A DNA stretch of 64,000 nucleotides, from assembly GCA_029851415.1 (NCBI GenBank), contig CM056741.1, positions 177,303,021-177,367,020 on the forward strand, written 5' to 3'. Both the position numbers and the translations under genes were made by a program. The notes under the pieces are model-generated. The model was given only the letters and a program-made list of their open reading frames with translations. It ran no database searches and had not been told where the DNA came from. The stretch's first letter is position 1. Each line of letters begins with the position of its first letter. The stretch is from Eretmocerus hayati. Its lineage: Eukaryota; Arthropoda; Insecta; Hymenoptera; Aphelinidae. Shown one piece after another: positions 22,309 to 34,789 of the stretch.

Positions 22309-22469
22309 GTAAGCCGCCTACTGACCGGCTTACAGTTTTTCTTGCCGGTAAAACGACGTAAGCCGCGGGGATCGCGGCTTACGGATTTTCCTAATGGGAA
22401 TTTTGCGTAAGCCGGGCTGAAGCCGGCTTACATCTCATGAACACGTAAGCCGGTGAAAACCCGGCTTAC
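22309..22469. repeat. Array of four GTAAGCCG hairpins
   Basis: Four 25-base units at 22309, 22358, 22407 and 22445 each start GTAAGCCG and end CGGCTTAC. The nine middle bases differ (CTACTGAC, GGGATCG and so on) and often extend the pairing. Spacing between unit starts is 49, 49 and 38 bases. The spacers are AT-rich and dissimilar. Confidence 0.85.
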
Positions 22470-22965
22470 CGATTTTTTCGCAATAAAACAAGAATTAATG
22501 GAAAGTGAACTTATCTTATTAATTATGATGCGAATTGTTATCCAAGGATAAAAATAAAAGTAGCCCTGAAGGGGCTGCGACAGTTTATTTCAAAAACCAA
22601 AAAATCTCTACAAGAGGCCTGACTTGACACTATGGATAATCATCACCTCTGGAGTCAAAACTAATCAGATATCTAATGCCAAAATGCCAATTGTGCACAA
22701 TTTCCTAGGAAAGTGAATAATCACGATAACGTGAATAAGATTCAATTGAGGTAACCCCAGTTAAGCGGAGAATTGATAAATAATCATGGTCAGTATGATG
22801 CATCGCGCCTCCACTTTTATATGACGAAATACCTCAACATTTTATAATAGATGGTTCCAAATTTGAGAATTTGTTGGCGACATATTAACTCCAAATTTGG
22901 CAGCCATGGAGGAAGGATGGCAACACCAAAGATAGCTTTGTACAAATTCATATTACACGTTACCA

Positions 22966-23988
22966 TCAACCGGGGTAACTTTGGAACAGGGGGGGGCGTA
23001 ACTTCGTAACAACCCATGAAATAGGGGTTATCACGCACAGTTGGCTAGGCAGATGATCCTGAGGCCTGAATACCGGTTCCCTCCACTTAGGAGACAAGCA
23101 TAAACAATGTTTTGCATTGGTGGGAGGGTCTTCATCAGCTATTAATCCGTTTATAAGGAGACTTCTTCAGAAGTGCGTTTTCAACCCAACAAACAGTCGC
23201 CCGGAAAAAGTGGTGTGGCTCCGACTTTAGTAGATCGAATCCAAGGTAGCTGAGCTAGATTTCACTTGTCTGTACACATATCTGGACGAAACCATTGTTA
23301 CATTGGAATATTTTCACGAAGTTTCAATTTTGTAGAGTAAAAACTGACCAGTACGTATTTTTTCCAGAAACTGGGGTAACTTTGGAACACTTGTTCAAGT
23401 TCTTTCAATTATTTCCAAGATCTATATTATCATCACATTCTTTTCACTTGAATAGTTTTTGATGAGAGCTTCAAAATGAGCAACAGAACGTCTTATTTCG
23501 ACCCGCGAAAGCCGAGTTATGGCAGTTTCTGTCAGATACCGACTGTGAAGGTATTTTCCTCCTCGAGAGTTAGCCGTGGTCCAGACCGTGAGGTATGCTG
23601 AAGGTGGCTATGCTCGATTGTAGAAGTTGAATTCAACCAAATGGACTTTTATAATAGCTCAATGGAAAGCTAAGACACTCAGCTTTTGATTACTGATGAT
23701 GAAAATCGATTGCGTGACCTAGTTCATGAATTAATTGACGAATAAATAATGATAACGATTTCCGTTCCAAAGTTACCCCAGTCCGTGTCTAACTTTGGAA
23801 CACGACTTTCAGCGCTCAAAGCTCCAACCAGAGATGTCCAAATGGACCTTATAAACACCGCAATCGAGAGCTGAAACTGTAAGCTTTCGTTTGACTACAG
23901 ATACGATGCACTTCTGATGCAAGACGTACAAGTTTCGCGAGGTTTAAGGGAAAAAATGCGATTTTTGTTCCAAAGTTACCCCAGTTGA
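22966..23988. mobile_element. Inverted-repeat element with GGGGTAACTTTGGAAC motifs
   Basis: The left end reads CCATCAACCGGGGTAACTTT and the right end, inverted, reads GCCGTCAACTGGGGTAACTT. Further copies of GGGGTAACTTTGGAAC occur at about 23378 (direct) and 23770 (inverted), with a truncated TAACTTTGGAACACG at 23790. Subterminal motif repeats like this are common transposase-binding arrays. TA flanks the ends imperfectly. No transposase was seen. Confidence 0.72.
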
Positions 23989-23999
23989 CGGCATACTAG

Positions 24000-26900
24000 G
24001 AAAGTTTTTCGGGTAATAATTTCAAATTCCAATGAGCTTACTATATTTTCCAACAATAAAATCTACGGCATGACAGAAACCCAATTTTAGAGAGTCAAAA
24101 TAAATACCAAGATCTTCCAGTACAGAGACTTTTCCCAGCAGAAGACCATCTATTTTATGATCAAATAGATTTATGGTAGTCTGTTGCCTCTATGAATTGA
24201 CACTGAAAAAATGTTTTCGAATCTATTAAAAGCAAAATACGTGAGATGATAATGAACAGTGCTTGAATCCCAGCAGGTGCATCAGCCAGGTACTGGGCCC
24301 GAAGCACACGTTTTTTTTCTCAATCTCAGCTCTCGCATCATTGTAAGTCTATATATGTACAAGAAAGGAGTAAGAAGAAGAAGTCTATATACACCTTTGG
24401 AGGCTGCAATATATCGCCCACCTGTACATGAGCATGCTGCTGCAAAATCCAGAATCCGAGAAGAGGAAGTATAGACGGTATAATACTCGAGGCTCTGCGC
24501 CGCCGCTTCACTGCCGATTTCCGACCGTCTCGCGCAGGTTGTGGGGCCATAATACTGCTTCTGCATTGCATTTTGTTGTGATGGTGAGAGGCTTCATCCG
24601 TCTCGCCGCAAAAGCAACAACAGCAAACACAAGCTCGGTTTACTGCACTTTAGTGCTACGGTGAACGCCGAACCGATGGGACGTACTGGCTGTCAGTGCC
24701 TGTTGATACGATTTTTGTGTTTCGTGTGTTCTTACCTCGTGTGTGGTATAGAGATTGTGGGAGTTCAGTGGCCATTCTTTTAAGTGCATTCTTGGGATTC
24801 TTCAGACAAGTTTGGCAAGAGGTACATATCGATTTTTTTTCAAGTGGGTGGCGAATTGAGTTCTTTTGCACCATTTCATCAGTTCTATGTATTTCTGAGC
24901 CATAGTGAAATTGTAGACTGGAATTGTGATCAAAGTGAATAATTATTCGATTGGGTGAATTTGAAAATCGTCAGTCACTTACTTTGATATTTCTCAGACT
25001 TGACAAATTCTTACGAAGTCAACTTATTTCTGATGTTTTTAACAGTGTGTATTCGTAAGACTGTTATTCCACCAAAAAGCAAATTTGTTCATAAATTTTT
25101 TTCGTGTGTGTCACATCTTTCTGTAGCAAATCCTAGTAGTCCAACTGGAACGAAATTCCGAAGAGACTCTGTGTATGAGTTGTATTATATCACTGAATTT
25201 CCACATTAGCATGTTTGTTTGATAGTCATTACCAGTCTTGTTTATTACGTCGCTTGTGCCTCCGACTCGAATCGTCATACTGTTTATTTGTGTTCAGTGA
25301 CATTAGTCAAATCTCAGTTAGCACACCAAATACGCATCACTTATTTCGGTGCCTCGATCTTATCGAGAAGTTTCCAATGCCGATTAGCTGATTTTCTAAA
25401 TTGAAACAAAACATCATTTGTTAAGGTATTGATTATTCAATTTCCATATGCTGTCACTCAATCCCCTCTTCAAGACTTATACGAAATTCTCACTCGTTTT
25501 CAGAGTTTTTTTATGTTCTTGTCTAGATAGGGTCATCGGTTAATTTTAGCCAGGTTTTTGAACAGACGAGGAAGGATTTTTCTGAACGAACTCAAACTTG
25601 ACAAAATCAATAAAGTGTTTCCAATCGACCACGGCTAACTATAATTTTATTGAAAGGAGATCCATTGATGTCGTATGAATATAAGGCATGAAACATATTG
25701 TAGACCAGTTTCTCAGGCATCTTTTGGTATTTTTAGGATAAAAATAAATCGACCTATGGAAAAAATTCTACTTGTGCCCCTCTCCGCCCTCCTGCCGAGT
25801 GCTTTTGAAAAAAAATTTCAGATGTCTGAGAAGCTAGTGCCTATAAAATTCACTCGTGTCACACAGGTCGGTGTGGTATATACCTGAGAGCGAGAAATTG
25901 AAAGAAAGAACTCATCATTAAGCCAAAGTGAACAGGAAAATACCTCAAACTTAAATTAATCAATGGAAGAGATGATGAGATCAATTTTTCACAGATCATA
26001 AACAAAAATTAGATAGGTATTTCATATTTTGCAGCAATACTAGCCACTCACACCACTAATGATTCATCAAAAAATCACACGTCCAATTTTCCGGATTCGC
26101 TTACGTACTAGAGCCATCAAAAATCGTTACATGATAGAAATTGCAAAGTGACCAGATGATTGCTTTCGTAAATGAGTGAAATGCTCAAATCTTACGTATA
26201 GTCTACAGTATATGTGGATGCAAGGTATAAAATTGAAAAAAATCGTGGGACGCATAAATTCAAATGCGTTCCGGTCAATCAATCTTACAAGCCGTATCTA
26301 ATCAAGAAGCCTGTAAATTCAATGTCACGCCGATTCTCTGAATTGAAAAATTTTAATTAGACTGACGCCTATATTTTTACAGTAATGAATAATCCATCTT
26401 GAGTATAAGTATTGGTAACTGGTTTCAATAACTCAAGAAAATCATGAATGGATAATGATATTTTACTTACAATTATTATCACACATCATACATATTTTAT
26501 CCATTTGTTATTGTATCGTTCAATCCCACGTATCCCACGTGCAAAAAGTAATTGACCTCTTACACGTCACTTGAAAATAAATCAAAGATTTGAACTCATT
26601 CCTTTTTCGCATTGATCATTATCGTTCCGACACGTGCAATGCAATTCACGCACGCACGCATGTAATGACTATTGATATATCTATATGTATTACACATGCT
26701 GGTCTGGTGGTTACTCGCATCTCCTTTGGCTCCTCTTGAATATAAAATCGCTGGAATATTATGACCAAAATATGAGTGAAACGATTGCCTAAACGTTTCT
26801 TCGACTAATTAAAGTTCCATCCGTTAACTTCGGCAATTTGGAATTGGCAATGATTGATCGTATCTTTTCCGATGTAGCCAAGCAATATAGTGGCGGCATG

Positions 26901-27460
26901 ACTCAACCACGGGTCATTAAGATCCGGTGTGGCGGAAGTCACTTTTGAACGAGTAAATTTCTCTTTGAATGTGTAAGTGATGTAGCGAGTTTAACAAAAT
27001 GTTCTTGACCGGTATCAAACGGTGATGGAATACTTCCGAGTAAAAATGCAAGTGAAATTTCCCTACATCCATGATCTTGTGGTGAATTTTCTATAAGATG
27101 ATCAATGAATTACGTATGATACATACACGTGAGGATGGCCTACCAAATCTAATCAAAAAGATCACGTGAGAATTTTTTAAGGAATTTCGAATGAGATTTG
27201 TTCTACATTGTTCCGTGGAATACTTGGGGGAAAATCTACAAAACCCATCTGGAACGGAATCACTCAGTTTAATGTAAAAATGAACGATATGTTGTTTATT
27301 CAATTTTTGCATAGTAAGTTAGACAAATTTCTTAAATAGAATTATCAACTTTTTAAATGGTCGGATATAGAGAGAGCATACTTGTTTAAAAGGAAGCAGG
27401 TGGCAGACACTCATTACATGGTTGTTAGGGTGAGCCAAAATCCAAAAATGTTCCTTAATA
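24000..27460. other. Unassigned DNA with a GC-richer promoter-like patch
   Basis: 24250-24900 is GC-richer and open in several frames on both strands. It includes a donor-like ATT|GTAAGT (24353) and an Inr-like GTCAGTGCC (24691), so it may be a first exon or promoter. No single frame is convincing. 24900-27460 is AT-rich with no recognised feature. Confidence 0.25.
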
Positions 27461-29842
27461 CCCGCGTAAAAATGGATTCTATTGGCAATATATTGGCGCA
27501 ATATGGGCCATTGCTCTGACCAATATATTGGCAATATATTGGTAAAGCAATTTCCAATATAGCGCCAATATTGCGGCAAAGAGGCATATCCAATATTGCG
27601 CCAATCTAAGTAAAATCAAAATTTTCAAAATAGCCGAATTTCCTATTCAAACAGCATTTAACGGTTAACAACAGCATGGACATCATGCTACTCTGCGATG
27701 TGGCCAGGCGTGGCTTGTTCAAAATTGAATTTGAAATTGTGATAGAGCAAGGAGAACTTGTATTGAGCTTCAAATATTTATTCATGAATCGCTTACAATG
27801 TACACCAAATCATCAGTTAGTGCATCCAACTTCTTGAAATCTCAGCCCGGAGTATGATTTATACGATTGATAAAAGGAATTGTGTGTTTGCTCTGGCAGC
27901 TATTGAAAAATATCACATAAAGAATTTCAAAATACGCAATGAAAGACAATAATATGACAGCGATCTAGTAGCAACTATGAGCAGTTTGTGCACGATATAA
28001 CATTATTTGGAGACAATTTACAATGAGTTATAACACATTTCGGCGGCGTGTGTTCTAATAGAATTTTCGCTGTCTTTGCGTCTCATCAAATAATGGTCAG
28101 TTGGGCTTCTTTGAAAATTTAGCGTCTCCGTCATCATCACACGAAAAAGAGATCTTGGCGATTCCCTTCTCGATTCTGAATCGTTCTCGCCGAGCCGATC
28201 ATATCTCGACCTGCAAAATACAATGCGACACAGAGCATCAGATTTCATCAAATTTGAAATGAGATGTAGTTAGACGACCGCAGTAACATCGAAAGGAGAG
28301 AAATGAATTCTGAAAGCGGTCGTACACATCACGAGCTTATGTTTTATATAATGAAAATGTTCAAAATGACCACACAACCGAGAGTCGATGTGATAAATGA
28401 GATACACAACAAAATTATTGAAGGTTATCTGTGAAAACTGTATTTGTTGAGCTTAGAGGTTCTGATGAATATACGATTGAGTTAATTTGGAGTACTTATC
28501 TGACTCGTCGTTTGATGACATGGCTCGATATTCTATTGCCAATGGCCCAATCCTCGCAAAATCTTTCGACAAAACGATTTAGTTCGGCACCCAATAATTT
28601 TTCTCTTGCGAACCAAGCAGACTGATCTGTAGACAAGTCTGTTTGTTTACACGACCACGTCATCTTGCCTCAAATCAGTCTGCTTGGTTCGCAAGAGAAA
28701 AATTATTGGGTGCCGAACTAAATCGTTTTGTCGAAAGATTTTGCGAGGATTGGGCCATTGGCAATAGAATATCGAGCCATGTCATCAAACGACGAGTCAG
28801 ATAAGTACTCCAAATTAACTCAATCGTATATTCATCAGAACCTCTAAGCTCAACAAATACAGTTTTCACAGATAACCTTCAATAATTTTGTTGTGTATCT
28901 CATTTATCACATCGACTCTCGGTTGTGTGGTCATTTTGAACATTTTCATAATATAAAACATAAGCTCGTGATGTGTATGACCGGTTTCAAAATTCATTCC
29001 TCTCCTTTCGATGTTACTAGGTCGTCTAACTACATCTCATTTCAAATTTGATGAAATCTGATGCTCTGTGTCGCATTGTATTTTGCAGGTCGAGACATGA
29101 TCGGCTCGGCGAGAACTATTCAGAATCGAGAAGGGAATCGCCAAGATCTCTTTTTCGTGTGATGATGACGGAGACGCTGAATTTTCAAAGAAGCCCAACT
29201 GACCATTATTTGATGAGACGCAAAGACAGCGAAAATTCTATTAGAACACACGCCGCCGAAATGTGTTATAACTCATTGTAAATTGTCTCCAAATTATGTT
29301 ATATCGTGCACAAACTGCTCATAGTTGCTACTAGATCGCTGTCATATTATTGTCTTTCATTGCGTATTTTGAAATTCTTTATGTGATATTTTTCAATAGC
29401 TGCCAGAGCAAACACACAATTCCTTTCATCAATCGTAAATCATACTTCGGGCTGAGATTTCAACAAGTTGGATGCACTAACTGATGATTTGGTGTACATT
29501 GTAAGCGATTCATGAATAAATATTTGAAGCTCAATACAAGTTCTCCTTGCTCTATCACAATTTCAAATTCAATTTTGAACAAGCCACGCCTGGCCACATC
29601 GCAGAGTAGCATGATGTCCATGCTGTTGTTAACCGTTAAATGCTGTTTGAATAGGAAATTCGGCTATTTTGAAATTTTTGATTTTTCTTAGCAATATATT
29701 GGCGCAATATTGGATATGCCTCTTTGCCGCAATATTGGCGCTATATTGGAAATTGCTTTACCAATATATTGCCAATATATTGGTCAGAGCAATGGCTCAT
29801 ATTGCGCCAATATATTGCCAATAGAATCCATTTTTACGCGGG
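27461..29842. mobile_element. Giant palindromic (foldback) element, 1.17-kb arms, TA duplication
   Basis: The termini are CCCGCGTAAAAATGGATTC and its exact mirror, flanked by TA on both sides (27459-27460, 29843-29844). The left arm is 27461-28626, the right arm 28674-29842 and the spacer only 47 bp. The arms look nearly identical (a few substitutions, e.g. near 28195). CCAATATATTGG and ATTGGCAATATATTGG palindromes are repeated near each end. Each arm contains the same two small frames (64 and 77 codons) of unknown nature, one perhaps captured host sequence (TATTTTGCAG precedes GTCGAGA). No transposase was recognised. Confidence 0.93.
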
Positions 29843-29857
29843 TAGTTATGGGCTAGG

Positions 29858-30425
29858 TCAGGAAAGTTGTGTTTTTACATGTACGTGTGAAAATTTTCTC
29901 GCTGAGCGCTGAGAATTGACATTTTGCATCCGAGCAAAAGCCCTGAATATTTTCAAAAATGATTGGAAAAATAGCTACTCTGACGTTATTTTCGAAAGTA
30001 AAAAAACACGGCGCTGGGTGTTCATGAGTCCTGAATCATCATGTGAACTACTTTTTCATATCACCCGTATAGAGATTGAAAACGAAGCTCGTGTAGGCCT
30101 CGGGGGTCAAGGGTCTTTATAAATCGCGAAGTACCAATCCTAACAAACACGACACTTTTCCAGAAAACACAAAGATCCATTCAAGTTGTTGTATAGGCCT
30201 GTACTCTTACTGCACTATGATTTGACCTCTTGAAAACGATCTCGATGTTTTATGGAACTCGGGTGCTGTTGAGATCGATGTTAGAGCAGGTGAAAATGAG
30301 CGAAATTTGTCAATTTGTCAAATAAGCCCGGATTCGATTGGGCTCTTGTTCGAACACAAGATGTCAATCCTCAGCGCGAAGCGAAAACATTTTCACATCT
30401 ACCTGTAAAAACACAACTTTCCTGA
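29858..30425. mobile_element. Inverted-repeat element, ~60-bp ends
   Basis: TCAGGAAAGTTGTGTTTTTA on the left is mirrored at 30407-30425. Pairing continues through GTGAAAAT, TTTTCGC and CGCTGAG for about 60 bases. The interior shows no recognised gene. It starts only 14 bases after the giant palindrome. Confidence 0.8.
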
Positions 30426-30694
30426 TGATCCCAGACGTATAACGATTGGGAGACAACTTTGTTTTTGGGCCCACGCTAATGGTTATACGTGCATGTCAAC
30501 AGTGTAGGAAATTTTTTCACTCATTGACAGTCGATTTGGGATTCTGCTCATCTCCGAGAAGCAAAAAGCCGAACTCGATAAATTTAATTACAGATATAGA
30601 TGGGATGCAGAATCATTGGAATCACTCACTACTTTCGGAAAACGTTCGAAAGAAACGTGATGCGATTTCATTCTGGTTTGATCCTTTCAGGCAT

Positions 30695-31125
30695 TCACGG
30701 AAAAAAAATATAGGTTGTATCGATCAAAATCGGTTGGAATATTGAACGCCCATCGAATTGGTTGGATCATTCAATTTCTTTTGGTTGGATCTGTTGCTAT
30801 TTTCATGACCTTCTCCAGGCGAGAAAAATACTAAAATTTAGTGATGCATTGGAAAAGTCTCGGTGGCCGACCGGTACAGAAGACACCTGCCTCGCAATTT
30901 TTAAATCCTTGACATCGCGAATATAAGTATACACCAAAGGTACTAACGTGATCACAAGTATTTTTCTGGCCTGAAAAATGTTATACGAATAACAACATAC
31001 CCAACCAAAATATATTGAATGATCTAACCAATTGGATAGGCGTTAAACATCCCAACCAAATTTTTTTGTTGGTCGTAAATCGTGACTAAGTTGATGGTTG
31101 ATGTAACCAATCTTTTTTTCCGTGA
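30695..31125. mobile_element. Inverted-repeat element with CACGGAAAAAAA ends
   Basis: TCACGGAAAAAAA on the left is mirrored by TTTTTTTCCGTGA on the right. AATTGGTTGGATCATTCAAT pairs with a close inverted copy at 31013-31042. Variants of TTGGTTGG are repeated on both sides. The loop contains GGTGGCCGACCGGTACA (30862-30878), which resembles a tRNA A-box region. No coding sequence was seen. Confidence 0.75.
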
Positions 31126-31547
31126 TACGTTTCAAATTAATCCGAAAATGCATTGCAAGGGATTCCTTCTAGGATCTCTGATTGATAATTAGGATTCCAC
31201 CATCTTCTAAGAATTTTTCATTAATATAGCGTGGGGTAGCCCAACGTCCTTGAACAAAAATTGTGTAAAGGATAGAATTCACTGGGTCATATCGTTGTTT
31301 CTCGCAAGGTCACTCAATACAAGCAAATATATCTTCCTGCACGCGAATACAATTCAACCGCAACCGAATGGGCATCGTATACACATACGATAGGTTCATT
31401 GAATCTCGGCAGTCGCCAATACAATGGGCACGAGGTCTCAATCATCAGTGCACGTGAAAGGAGTACCTTTTTCAGGTATTATACTCACCGCAAAGCTCGA
31501 ATAAACAGACATCTCAGTTCCAAGCGAACGTACGGTCAAGTGTTAGA

Positions 31548-31989
31548 GTGCGTCCACAAATAATGCACATGCACTGCACATGTGCACATGTGCAGCTCAT
31601 CGAGCTTGAGCAAAGATTGAAGGGCTCAGATCAGAGAATTTCTGATTTGAACCATTCTGTGTCTTTACTTCGTTCCCGGCTGATCCAAAGCAGAGCTCGA
31701 CAAGTTCCGGATGGTTTTAGCTAAGATTAATAATTGAGCTGCACATGTGTAGCTCATCAAATTTTAGCCAAAAGCCATACGAAACTCGTCGAGTTCTGCT
31801 TTGGATCAGCCGGGAACGAAGTAAAGACACAGACGGGTTCAAATCAGAAATTCTCTGATCTGAGCCCTTCAATCTTTGTTCAAGTTCGATGAGCTGCACA
31901 TGTGCACGCGTGTGCGATACACATGCGCAGTGTGTGCAATATGCATCGAGGTATATGCTTGCATGCCTATTCATCATTTGTGGACGCAC
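31548..31989. mobile_element. Foldback element with GTGCGTCCACAAAT ends
   Basis: The left GTGCGTCCACAAAT is mirrored by ATTTGTGGACGCAC ending at 31989. The arms pair for about 200 bases each, including GAGCTGCACATGTGTAGCTC-type palindromes and GAACGAAGTAAAGACACAG. GTGCACATGTGCA repeats lie near both ends. TTA on both outer sides suggests a short duplication. Confidence 0.85.
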
Positions 31990-33703
31990 CCTTACAGATG
32001 CGTCGTGTGCACCTCTATATTACCGATCATATAATATTCAATCAATTGTCCAAGGGCATGAAAATTCAGTAGCATTTTACCGCAAGAAAAAGAAGAAATT
32101 CCATGTATTCGTGTGTAAGCAAGAGGTATAAATAATAGCTACTTGAGTTTCATACCGTATCGAGAAAGAGATGTACCCGAGAATGTACCGTTTGAACGTT
32201 ACCGATTCACAGATGATGATGGGCGCGGACTTGCCACCCATCAGACGTCCATTCAACTCTTTGCGATTCTAACTCATCTAAAGTTGGTTGCATTTGTGGG
32301 TCATCGTGCAATCAGGTTATAGCAGGATACATATATATATCTATATATTCCTATTGATTGAATCGATTCAAGTTGACTGTCGATAATGATTTTTGCACGG
32401 TTGTCGACATCAAAAATCTGGACAAATGCGGTGCAACAGATTGACGTTATTATAGGTCACGAGAAACTCAGTTAGCCCAATCAATAATAATGATCGAGTT
32501 ATGCGACATGGGCTGTGGTGATTTTTGGTCAGGTTGATCTAGTTGACTGTCCTATATATATCTTTGAGATAGTGTCATGGTTAAGAAGAGAGTCATCGGG
32601 TTAAAATAAAATCATGAGAACCATTAAAGGATAGGGGTCAACACGGGAAATCGAGAAATTGATCACCAAATGTTTTATTTGGTTTTTCATTTTTCATGGT
32701 TTGTTCGAGTTGATACACCAGTCTACATTCCACGATCACGTTATCATCAAATGGTACGAATACTACTCCGTGATGGATTCAATTGAAAAGAAGAAAAAAA
32801 AACAAAGAATGACGATATCAAATGAATTTTGAAAATCAATTTGAATTGTAGCCTGGGAAATAATAGAGTAAGAAGGAATTATCATTGAATTGTGTAGGCT
32901 CGAAGTGGAATGAGTATATTCTCAGAAGATGGTTTGAATTTACCTCAGGATTCATTTTTATTCTTCATTTTTTCTTTTCTGTGGAAGAACCGAACGAGTA
33001 CGAAGGACCAACCAAAGTATATGGAAATCATGAAAATTAATTGATGTATTTAGTTTTGGGCATTAAGTGTTTACGCTGGGAAGAAAATTACAAAACATAA
33101 CTAGATACTGATGAATTCAGATTCTGCATATCAGTACGTGATCATTTATAACCACGTGGAACGCAGATCTACGAATCATGGTGGAAGATGGGATTTTTCA
33201 CTAAAATGTTAAAATTAGGGTTTGCATGACTTACAACTGTGACGATTAATCGCCTGCAAAAATGTATTCAAGGTGGCAAAAAATTTCAAATATTTTTCTG
33301 GGATGATTGATCACATTGGTGACAGAATCTCTGATTGGTTCGAAAATAACTTTTGTTTCGCTCTATATCGTATGGAAATTTGTCAGTTAGCCTTACGATT
33401 ATAGCTAATAAATTGAAAAAAATCAGAACTTTACTGTTCCTGTCAGTTTTTATTAGAATTATGGTGTTTGTATCTTTTGGTCTTTATTCACAAATTACAA
33501 AACAAGCTTCGTCATGATTGGAGTCCCAAAATCGAATCTCGTTTTCAAATCGTGTTTCGATACTTGCCCCATATATTCCACGAGTATCTCTTTGAAGATC
33601 GAGTGAAAATTATTCTTGAGCGTTTCCTATGATCTTCGAAACACAGTAAAGATAGGCTTAAGATTTATATTTTATTTCCTTCATTGATCTATTTTTGTTT
33701 TAG
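31990..33703. other. Unassigned AT-rich DNA
   Basis: No gene or repeat recognised. TA-rich tracts at 32325-32350. The last 25 bases form the strong polypyrimidine acceptor used by the exon at 33704. Confidence 0.4.
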
Positions 33704-33852
33704 TATGTATCAAAAATGGCCCAATAGCCCCACCTCCCACGCCAAATGCTATAATTATCCAGCGACAAGGTACTCGTTCCGAAAGTCAGAAAAATCAGAG
33801 TCCGATCTACATTGGATCGCCCATCCACAACGAAATCTATCAGAGAATATAG
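33704..33852 (+). CDS. Possible terminal exon
   Basis: GATCTATTTTTGTTTTAG is one of the best acceptors in the window. After two bases that finish a split codon, 48 codons run to a TAG. The peptide is Pro/Ser/Gln-rich (NGPIAPPPTPNAI, SPIYIGSPIHNEIYQ), similar in style to the exons at 8957 and 11533, and looks like a disordered tail with candidate SH3 or phosphotyrosine motifs. Its start phase fits a 40-base version of the exon at 20041. No poly(A) signal was seen nearby. A 60-codon minus-strand frame overlaps; the acceptor favours the plus reading. Link to the upstream gene is inference. Confidence 0.4.
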
Positions 33853-34472
33853 CGTAGTCTCTGCATCGGAAAAGCTCATCATGAAGGAATTTACAGAAAT
33901 AGATCGAAATCGAGTGACTTATTAGCCATGCATATCTATTTTACACCACGACAGCTATCCGCTTTCTCTCTGTCCTCTCTCATCTCTCTAGAGTATGCCG
34001 AGATCTACTTTGAATATCCAAATACATCTTCGACTGATGTACAAACATACATATTTCTCGTGATTTCACAAAAATCAACGAGAAAACGCACTCGCACATT
34101 GAGATATATCGCCAAATAGAAATGTACCACTCCATGCATGCATAGGTATAACGCGCTCTCCAAAGGCGGATTCGCAATTCTTTCCTCGCACAACCGTCAA
34201 CGATCCATCAACCATAATGACTTTCAATAACGATACGATCTCCGCAAGAAAAAAAAACATTTTCTATCATTGCGAATTACAAGATTACTCGTTGCCACAT
34301 TCTCTTTTAAGCAAATACCTAATATGCATGTACAATTCACGGCTATCTATCTAGTGCAGAATTTTTTATTCTAAAATTCCGACGGGTACACTAGGTGTGC
34401 AAAATTTCCACCTGTCAAGTAGTAAAAAATATTTATGCTCGTTTGGATATATTAGATTGGCATACTGTATGA
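33853..34472. other. Possible 3' UTR or intergenic DNA
   Basis: 33930-34260 is open in several overlapping minus-strand frames, none recognisable. No AATAAA was seen on the plus strand. No repeats. Confidence 0.3.
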
Positions 34473-34739
34473 TTAATTGGTCAGCTGATATCCTTGTACT
34501 GCATATCTGATGTAGATGTATTTCTCAATTATCGGCGAGTTACTAGTGAAATAATATTGATTTATAAAGGTTCTGAAGTAACTTGTCCAGAGCTCAAACA
34601 TCCTGAACACCAGGCTGTCCAACTTCTTGATAAACTTGACAGTAAAAACTCAGTGAGAGTATTCAAAGATTTTCGTGAGCTATCATCCCATGTAGTCAAG
34701 TTCACCCTCCCAATAGAATATCATAGTAATGGGGCGTGA
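34473..34739 (+). other. Coding-like open frame beside the large foldback
   Basis: Open for about 88 codons to a TGA, without an ATG near the start. A splice-acceptor-like TTGGTCAG lies at 34477-34484. The translation is balanced in composition and reads like a folded protein fragment (FLNYRRVTSEIILIYKG, LDKLDSKNSVRVFKDFREL). I do not recognise it. It ends 31 bases before the 34771 foldback, so it may be an exon truncated by, or a gene fragment next to, that insertion. Confidence 0.3.
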
Positions 34740-34789
34740 GGCAAATGAAGAAATTTGTTTCGATCGACACGTACTCTCTCCGTATCCAT

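Noticed and set aside
22309..22469. CRISPR-like array
   Set aside because: Repeat arms are only 8 bases, loops are partly self-complementary and the genome is eukaryotic; these are dyads, not repeat-spacer units.
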